A stretch of DNA of 64,000 nucleotides from an uncultured Dysgonomonas sp. (GTDB lineage Bacteria; Bacteroidota; Bacteroidia; Bacteroidales; Dysgonomonadaceae): positions 432,948 through 496,947 of the forward strand of contig NZ_LT599032.1 of assembly GCF_900079725.1 (NCBI RefSeq), read 5' to 3'. The notes under the pieces are model-generated. The model was not told where the DNA came from. It was given only the letters and a program-made list of their open reading frames with translations, and did no database searches. Of this stretch, positions 58,574 through 64,000 are shown piece by piece; positions within the stretch are counted from its first letter, which is position 1; each line of letters begins with the position of its first letter. The position numbers were made by a program, and so were the translations under genes.

Positions 58574-61500
58574 TCAAGACGGCCATGCGACACTATCAGC
58601 TATAGTTCCATTTCGGTTGTATATTATACGTCTTACACCGCTTGGCGTCAAAGCTAATTCAGTTGATAACCACTTGACATTCCCTTCCCTCTCATACATT
58701 CTTAAAGACATATTGGATTGCCACATAGTCCAAGAGTCCGAAGGTCTTGAATCCGTATTATAGGAAATAACACCCATCACATCATTTTCGCTGGTGTAAA
58801 GACGAATCGACCGATTGGCTGCATTTATAACAATTTTATTACCATTAGCATCTATACTCGTCACAACTCCTTCTATTGATGCTCCTTTTGCTGACATCTT
58901 GCCATCTGTGCCAACCAAAAAGTTACCGCTCCCCACATTCAACGCCTGTGTTTGTATGGCATTGGCTATCAACAAACTGTCTACCTTAAACTGATCGCCA
59001 AAAGCAGTAATACCATCCGCATTAATGGTTATTCCAGATTTTACTTCATCAAGTGTTGTTTTGCTGTCGGCTATTGCTTTGGCTTTAGCCGAAATAGCAT
59101 TAAGCAATGTTTGTCTTGCATTATAATAATTGTTCCAGTTTGCTCGATATGTAGTACCAACGATAGTAGTATCAGTTCCAATGTTGGCATCAGACAGCCA
59201 AGACGGTATTCCGCTACTCCATGTAGTGCCATTATTTAAATACGTAGCCAGATTTTGAAAAGCTGAATTATAGGCGGTATTCTCTGTTGTGATACTATAT
59301 GTTGTAGCCTGATCGTTCAAACCTGCCTTTTCTGCCGAAATATCATTCCAACGGGAACGCTCTCCTGATTTCTCAGAGGCAGATAATATATTATCGGATG
59401 CTATATTGGCTATAGCTGTATTGGCGGCAGATGCAGATGTGGCCGCATTATCTGCTGCGGTCTGTGCTGCGGCTGCATCGTTTATAGCCGTATTTGCTGT
59501 ACCCTGAGCTGTATCCGCAATAGTTTTAGCTTTTGTGGATATTGCATTTAATAAATCAGTACGTGAATCATAATAGGCTTTAAATGTGCTTCTAAAGGTA
59601 GTACCTACTATATCCGATGTAGTATTCAGGTTGCTAAGCAGTGGCGTAATATAACTGCTCAATGCATTATATGCCGTGGTATAAGCCGTGGTTGATACAG
59701 AGAAACTGTTTGCCTGAGTTATATTCTTTGAATACTCGCTTACAATAGCATCCCATTCTTTCTTTGTATTTTGTTTTTCGGCAGGATCGAATTTGTTATC
59801 ATTAGCTATATCAGCCAACAAACTATTAGCGGTATTTGCGGCGGTCTGGGCGTTTGTAGCGGCAGTGGCGGCGTTAGTGGCGGCGTTTTGTGCCGCTAAA
59901 ATACCACTCTGAGTATCATCTGAAGCTGGTGAATACTTTGTAGGGCTACTACTGTTCTCAATTTTTATATTCTTAAATGTTGTAGAAGATGTTGTCCCAT
60001 TACTTCTTAATCCAAGTCTGAAATATCCATTATTAAGCATTATATGAGTGCCTGAGAGTCGCTTAAATACTCCAGAACCTGTAGGTTCTGTATTCTCATT
60101 ACTCCACTCTGTATATACACGCACATTGCTCAAATTCATCTCTTGAATTAATAGAACCTGATTTATTGTATCCGAATCTTCAAAACTAACATCACAACCA
60201 AAAGACACAACATCCCCCGCATTAAATGGAATATCTGCTATATTGTTATTGTTATTACTAATAGGTACTACTCGTGAAGCCGCCGAATTTAAGACTAGAT
60301 TACTATTATCATATCTTACAGCAGAAACCGCCAGTTGTATTTGTGTCGGAGTCTGATCTATTAATGACCTGAGCGTTTCTCCCGTACCGAGGCTATCAAT
60401 ACCTGTTTTAGTTACAAGTGATGTTATGGAGTCATTAGTTTGTGTTACATATGATCCCGATATGTTCACATTAATCTGAACCCAAGTTGTGCCATTCCAT
60501 CTATATTCTAACCGACATACATTTTTTGTAGAATCGGCATTTACGTTACCATTTATATCGGTAAGAGTTGTTTTCTGCCATATATCCCCTATCGTAAATC
60601 CTCCGCTTGGAGCTGTAGGTTGCGCATCTTGATAGTGTGTTCGGTTCTTGCTGTTAGCAGATATCTGGGCGTTGCCTGCTGCTGTGTTAGCAGCATCGAT
60701 ATTAGCTTGTACATCTTCGGGTGCGGGTGACCAGTCTGTTGGTATATTTCCATTCTCAAGTTTAAATTCCCAGAAATTATGATTTACACTTCCTTTGTTG
60801 GAATCAATGCGAATCCAGTAATTGCCATCTACCGGGACGGTGAACGTGATAAAGTTTTTATCTGATGTTCCCCAGTATTGACCCGCAACTACCTGTTTGT
60901 CCTTCATTATCCACATTTGAACAGTATCCGTCCCTTGAACGCTACCCCATATACCGTCAGATTTTGCGCTAAGGGTGTATGTTTCACCTGCGCTTAGTAT
61001 TGCACTCAAAGTTGTCCAAGCGGTTACCTCACTTGTTTCAGAACCAGAACCACCTACAGATTGTATCGCTTTGGAATTAAATAGAATGTTTCTTCCACCT
61101 ATATTAATATTATCGACTTTAGTGACGACAGATGATATCTGCCCTGCCTGCTGTGTAATGCTGCTTTCTGTATCGCTTACTCTTTGCCCCAATACATTGA
61201 AATCAGTCTGGCTTACCTTTGCCGAAATCTGTGTATTCAACACTTGCATCTGAGCGTTATACTCTGAATAGGCTACTTTATTCAATAGTCCTGCATTGGC
61301 AGTGTCTGCACTAGATTGTGCTGCATCCGCAAGTTGCTTCGCTTTTTTAGCTATGGCATTTAACAATGCCGTCCTTGCATCATAGTAGGCTTTCCAATTC
61401 GCACGGAATGTACTTCCGTTTATAGTTGTAGTAACTGATAAATTGGCGTCTGCAATCCAAGACGGTACTCCGGTACTCCATGCCGTTCCATTATTCAGGT

Positions 61501-64000
61501 AATTTGCTAATGCTTGGAATGCACTGTTATACGCTGTTTTTTCGGTAGTTATTCCAAATGTGTCTGCTTGTGTATTATTTACTGATAATTCGGTAGCAAT
61601 AACATTCCATTCCTGTCGGGCTTGGCTTTTTTCATTCGGAGTAAATTTATTATCGCTAGAGATATCCGATATTAGTGAGTTTGCTGTGGATGCACTGGCA
61701 GATGCTAAGTCGGCAGTGGTTTGTGCATTATTAGCGGCAGTTTGTGCCGCATTAGCATTGCTTATTGCTGTATTAGCATCAATTTGGGCTTGATCTGCTA
61801 GTGATTTAGCTTTTCCAGAAATAGCATTAAGTAAATCGGTACGCGCATCGTAATATGACTTAAATGTATTTCTGAAAGTTGTACCCATAATATCAGATGT
61901 TGTGTTCAGGTCTGATAATAATGGGGTAATATATGTGTTAAGTGCGTTATAAGCAGATTGGTATACCGAAAAAGACACTCCGAATGATGTAGCCTGAGAA
62001 ACGTTCTTTGTATATTCTGATTTTATCGCATCCCACTCCTTTTGAGTATCCTGTTTTTCGGAGGCGACCAACTTATTATCACTTGCTATATCTGATAGCA
62101 AGCTATTGGCAGCTACAGCTTTGTCATCAGCGGTTTTCGCATCCAATTTAGCCTGATCTGCCACTGTTTTTGCAGCATCTGCCGCCTGTTGAGCTAACTG
62201 TGCATTATTATTCGCATTATTAGCATCTGTCTGAGCCTGATCAGCAATAGTCTTGGCTTTATCTGTTACCAGTTTTAACAAGACTATCTTAGAGTCATAG
62301 TAGTCCTTAAATGTACTCCTGAATGTGGTAGCTACAATTGTGCTGTTAGTAGTCATACTGGACAACAACGGAGTTATATAACTACTTAGAGCGTTGTACT
62401 TAGCTGTGTAATCAGACGATGAAACGCTATATGTTGTAGCTTGAGCTACAACGGTAGGATACTCACCCTGTATTATCTGCCATTCCTTTAATACATCCTG
62501 CTTCTCAGATGGTATTAATAGATTATCATTAGCAATATCAGCTAACAGGCTATTCGCTGTATTGGCGGAAGTCTGAGCATTACTTGCAGCGGTAGAGGCA
62601 TTGGTTGCGGCTGTCTGTGCAGCATCGATATTAGCTTGTACATCTTCGGGTGCGGGTGACCAATCTGTAGCTTTATTTCCCTCTTCATATTTAACATTCG
62701 CTATATAAAAGTATGAGTCAGTATAAGACCTAATATAAAATGAGTTATAAACTCCGGATCTCCGCACTCCTGAAATTGCATATTTTTGCCACTCTGTAGT
62801 AACGTCAAAATCTGTTCCTATTTGAGATAAGCCCTCCTGTGCTACTCTAATACGTGATGCTGTATCTGCCTTTATCCAAACTGTGGCAATAAAATTATTA
62901 CCAGATGTACGGGCATTTACAGGATATGTATGTATTCCGCCTATTGATGTCCCCGGTGTTTTTAGGACTTTAGCCACATTCCCGAACGTAGTATCTATGT
63001 CTAAACTTGATGAAGCTTGATATAGTCCCCAGCTAGATGCGACTCCTGACTTAAAGTTTGAATTTAGTATCAGATTCCGACCTCCTATCTGAATTGAATT
63101 TACTTTATTCGTTGCATCAGTTGCAGCGGTGGAGATAGCCGTATTTTTAGCATTATCTATTGCTGTAGTTACATTTGTGCCGGATGACTGAATAACAAAG
63201 TCACCTGTAAACTTATTACCAGATGGAGATATAACTGTTACTTCTTTCCCGGTAAGGTTATATGAGTTTATTCCGGCATATTGTTTTATACTCGGTGCAT
63301 CAGAACCATAAGCAGATAACATGATAGCTGATTGTCTGGATGTATTTGTCCTGTTTCCGAATTGAATAATCTCGTCATTAATGGCAGGGATACCGGAACC
63401 GTCTTTGTCTGTCTTGGATATATTAATATAATCTGTTCCTACACTAGTAACCCGTGCCCAGTAATACTTAATATTCGCTCCATTGAACTTCCGGCAAATA
63501 ACCTGATCATCGACTGCAAATTGATTTGATATTGTTCCGTCAGCTGTATCGAATGTACATTTCCAATACGCACCTCCGTCTGTTACCCCATTGCAATACA
63601 TACTTGCCAGTGATAAAAGAATCTGACCGCCCACACTTTTTATCTCGGCAATGGTAAGCGTATTGACGATCATTTCACGCCTTACCATCAGGTTGTCAAA
63701 TTCAGCGTATGATTGACCGTTGGCTGCTAGCCATGCTCTAAATCCTGAACCGAACTGACCCGATGTAAATGTTTCATTGCCGAACTGATCAGAGAACACA
63801 TTGCCTTTAGAAATAATATCCTCGTTAACTAGTAAATCCTTTACGATGGATACATTTTGCATGAAATTCATATTTCCATTGGCTGTATCATCATATAGCT
63901 TACTTAAATAATACCGTGTGCCTATGGATGCAATCAAAGATTTAACTTGATCTATACTTACACCAGTTACATTCTGTTGCAGAGAACTGATAGCGTTCTG
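58574..64000 (-). CDS. Giant modular tail fibre/tip protein, N-terminus outside window
   Basis: The frame is open to the right edge (at least 1808 residues); an internal TTG at 63937 is not the start. Architecture: N-terminal structural part; carbohydrate-binding-like module 1 (DNA 62650-63090, IGGRNLILNSNF ... TDWSPAPEDV); three ~140-residue coiled-coil modules each with NSLLADIANDN and AYYDARTDLLNAI; CBM-like modules 2 (60720-61110) and 3 (59930-60310); two more coiled-coil modules; and a C-terminal beta domain (GSGNFLVGTDGKMSAKGA). It is the probable host-recognition fibre. Confidence 0.82.
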   Translation of the reverse strand, partial: QNAISSLQQNVTGVSIDQVKSLIASIGTRYYLSKLYDDTANGNMNFMQNVSIVKDLLVNEDIISKGNVFSDQFGNETFTSGQFGSGFRAWLAANGQSYAEFDNLMVRREMIVNTLTIAEIKSVGGQILLSLASMYCNGVTDGGAYWKCTFDTADGTISNQFAVDDQVICRKFNGANIKYYWARVTSVGTDYINISKTDKDGSGIPAINDEIIQFGNRTNTSRQSAIMLSAYGSDAPSIKQYAGINSYNLTGKEVTVISPSGNKFTGDFVIQSSGTNVTTAIDNAKNTAISTAATDATNKVNSIQIGGRNLILNSNFKSGVASSWGLYQASSSLDIDTTFGNVAKVLKTPGTSIGGIHTYPVNARTSGNNFIATVWIKADTASRIRVAQEGLSQIGTDFDVTTEWQKYAISGVRRSGVYNSFYIRSYTDSYFYIANVKYEEGNKATDWSPAPEDVQANIDAAQTAATNASTAASNAQTSANTANSLLADIANDNLLIPSEKQDVLKEWQIIQGEYPTVVAQATTYSVSSSDYTAKYNALSSYITPLLSSMTTNSTIVATTFRSTFKDYYDSKIVLLKLVTDKAKTIADQAQTDANNANNNAQLAQQAADAAKTVADQAKLDAKTADDKAVAANSLLSDIASDNKLVASEKQDTQKEWDAIKSEYTKNVSQATSFGVSFSVYQSAYNALNTYITPLLSDLNTTSDIMGTTFRNTFKSYYDARTDLLNAISGKAKSLADQAQIDANTAISNANAAQTAANNAQTTADLASASASTANSLISDISSDNKFTPNEKSQARQEWNVIATELSVNNTQADTFGITTEKTAYNSAFQALANYLNNGTAWSTGVPSWIADANLSVTTTINGSTFRANWKAYYDARTALLNAIAKKAKQLADAAQSSADTANAGLLNKVAYSEYNAQMQVLNTQISAKVSQTDFNVLGQRVSDTESSITQQAGQISSVVTKVDNINIGGRNILFNSKAIQSVGGSGSETSEVTAWTTLSAILSAGETYTLSAKSDGIWGSVQGTDTVQMWIMKDKQVVAGQYWGTSDKNFITFTVPVDGNYWIRIDSNKGSVNHNFWEFKLENGNIPTDWSPAPEDVQANIDAANTAAGNAQISANSKNRTHYQDAQPTAPSGGFTIGDIWQKTTLTDINGNVNADSTKNVCRLEYRWNGTTWVQINVNISGSYVTQTNDSITSLVTKTGIDSLGTGETLRSLIDQTPTQIQLAVSAVRYDNSNLVLNSAASRVVPISNNNNNIADIPFNAGDVVSFGCDVSFEDSDTINQVLLIQEMNLSNVRVYTEWSNENTEPTGSGVFKRLSGTHIMLNNGYFRLGLRSNGTTSSTTFKNIKIENSSSPTKYSPASDDTQSGILAAQNAATNAATAATNAQTAANTANSLLADIANDNKFDPAEKQNTKKEWDAIVSEYSKNITQANSFSVSTTAYTTAYNALSSYITPLLSNLNTTSDIVGTTFRSTFKAYYDSRTDLLNAISTKAKTIADTAQGTANTAINDAAAAQTAADNAATSASAANTAIANIASDNILSASEKSGERSRWNDISAEKAGLNDQATTYSITTENTAYNSAFQNLATYLNNGTTWSSGIPSWLSDANIGTDTTIVGTTYRANWNNYYNARQTLLNAISAKAKAIADSKTTLDEVKSGITINADGITAFGDQFKVDSLLIANAIQTQALNVGSGNFLVGTDGKMSAKGASIEGVVTSIDANGNKIVINAANRSIRLYTSENDVMGVISYNTDSRPSDSWTMWQSNMSLRMYEREGNVKWLSTELALTPSGVRRIIYNRNGTIADSVAWPS
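60690..60733. repeat. 44-bp perfect direct repeat, copy 1
   Basis: Identical to 62619-62662. Encodes the hinge TDWSPAPEDVQANIDAA that follows each carbohydrate-binding-like module. Confidence 0.85.
62619..62662. repeat. 44-bp perfect direct repeat, copy 2
   Basis: Identical to 60690-60733; 1.9 kb apart in the same gene, so recombination would delete modules in frame. Confidence 0.85.

Larger units (their letters stand above)
31076..64000. mobile_element. Prophage (left part; right end outside window)
   Basis: Integrase, repressor with operators, antirepressor, replication genes, lysis cassette and tail fibre form a contiguous phage gene set. Early genes point right, late genes point left from beyond the window, so the structural module continues past 64000. 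Codon and base composition of small ORFs, overlapping ATGA junctions and absence of host genes support one element. Confidence 0.92.

Noticed and set aside
58952-61793. Rightward ORFs inside the tail-fibre gene
   Set aside because: Antisense shadows of the Ala/Asn-rich repeat modules.
63937-63937. Apparent start codon of the tail-fibre gene
   Set aside because: The codon is an internal TTG and the frame stays open to the window edge, so the true start is outside.

Overview
The window looks like a Bacteroidales chromosome carrying one edge of an integrated phage. I cannot fix the genus; gene content is compatible with Dysgonomonas, Parabacteroides or a relative. Evidence for the phylum is the TAnnTTTG-type -7 promoter boxes, the DUF3868/DUF3575 pair, SusC-like motifs, Bacteroidetes-type Rhs proteins, a two-gene leftward mlaE-mlaF unit, DUF4293 next to an Rpb6-like omega subunit, and AT-rich spacers.

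Host part (1-30590). From left: a leftward MuiA/DUF4139-type surface protein cut by the edge; a DUF3575-DUF3868 outer-membrane pair; a rightward Hsp20; a TonB-dependent receptor; a secreted protein of unknown role; an iron-containing alcohol dehydrogenase; mfd; a DUF418 membrane protein and a VOC protein. A leftward block follows: bamD-rpoZ-DUF4293, sufC-sufD-sufS (no sufB beside them), a secreted transglutaminase-like protein, exodeoxyribonuclease III, and the mlaE-mlaF lipid transporter genes. At 24.4-30.0 kb lies an Rhs/YD-repeat locus: one large Rhs-type protein, a 45-codon secreted leader ORF, two small lipoproteins and a broken remnant of a second Rhs protein. A thioesterase and a truncated haemoglobin are rightward.

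Prophage part (about 31.0 kb to beyond 64.0 kb). A leftward integrase, a lipoprotein and an S24-type repressor form the lysogeny end. Three 19-bp palindromes of the form TACTGA-N7-TCAGTA flank this control region: two at the rightward early promoter (34351-34400) and one inside the first codons of the repressor gene (33533-33551). Rightward early genes run to 55.8 kb: Rha/KilAC antirepressor, small HTH protein, an NxGxx repeat protein encoded by a 15-bp minisatellite, a RecA-like ATPase, an SSB-like protein, HNH proteins, a complete sliding clamp, an Rnl2-type RNA ligase, a DUF4373 protein, a fused primase-helicase, YopX, DUF551 and many small unknowns. Late genes run leftward from the right edge: a very long modular tail fibre (5' end outside the window) and a lysis cassette of holin, glucosaminidase endolysin and a protein with unimolecular-spanin topology. 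Three opposite-strand or stray small genes sit between tail and lysis genes and look like lysogenic-conversion (moron) genes.

The least explained part is 36.88-38.19 kb. Two GC-richer noncoding stretches flank a 79-residue ORF and contain a tRNA-Ile(GAT)-like gene, several perfect stems, and two hairpin/pseudoknot-capable elements sharing ACTTGGG(G)TGT. I regard this as the best candidate here for an undescribed structured phage RNA.
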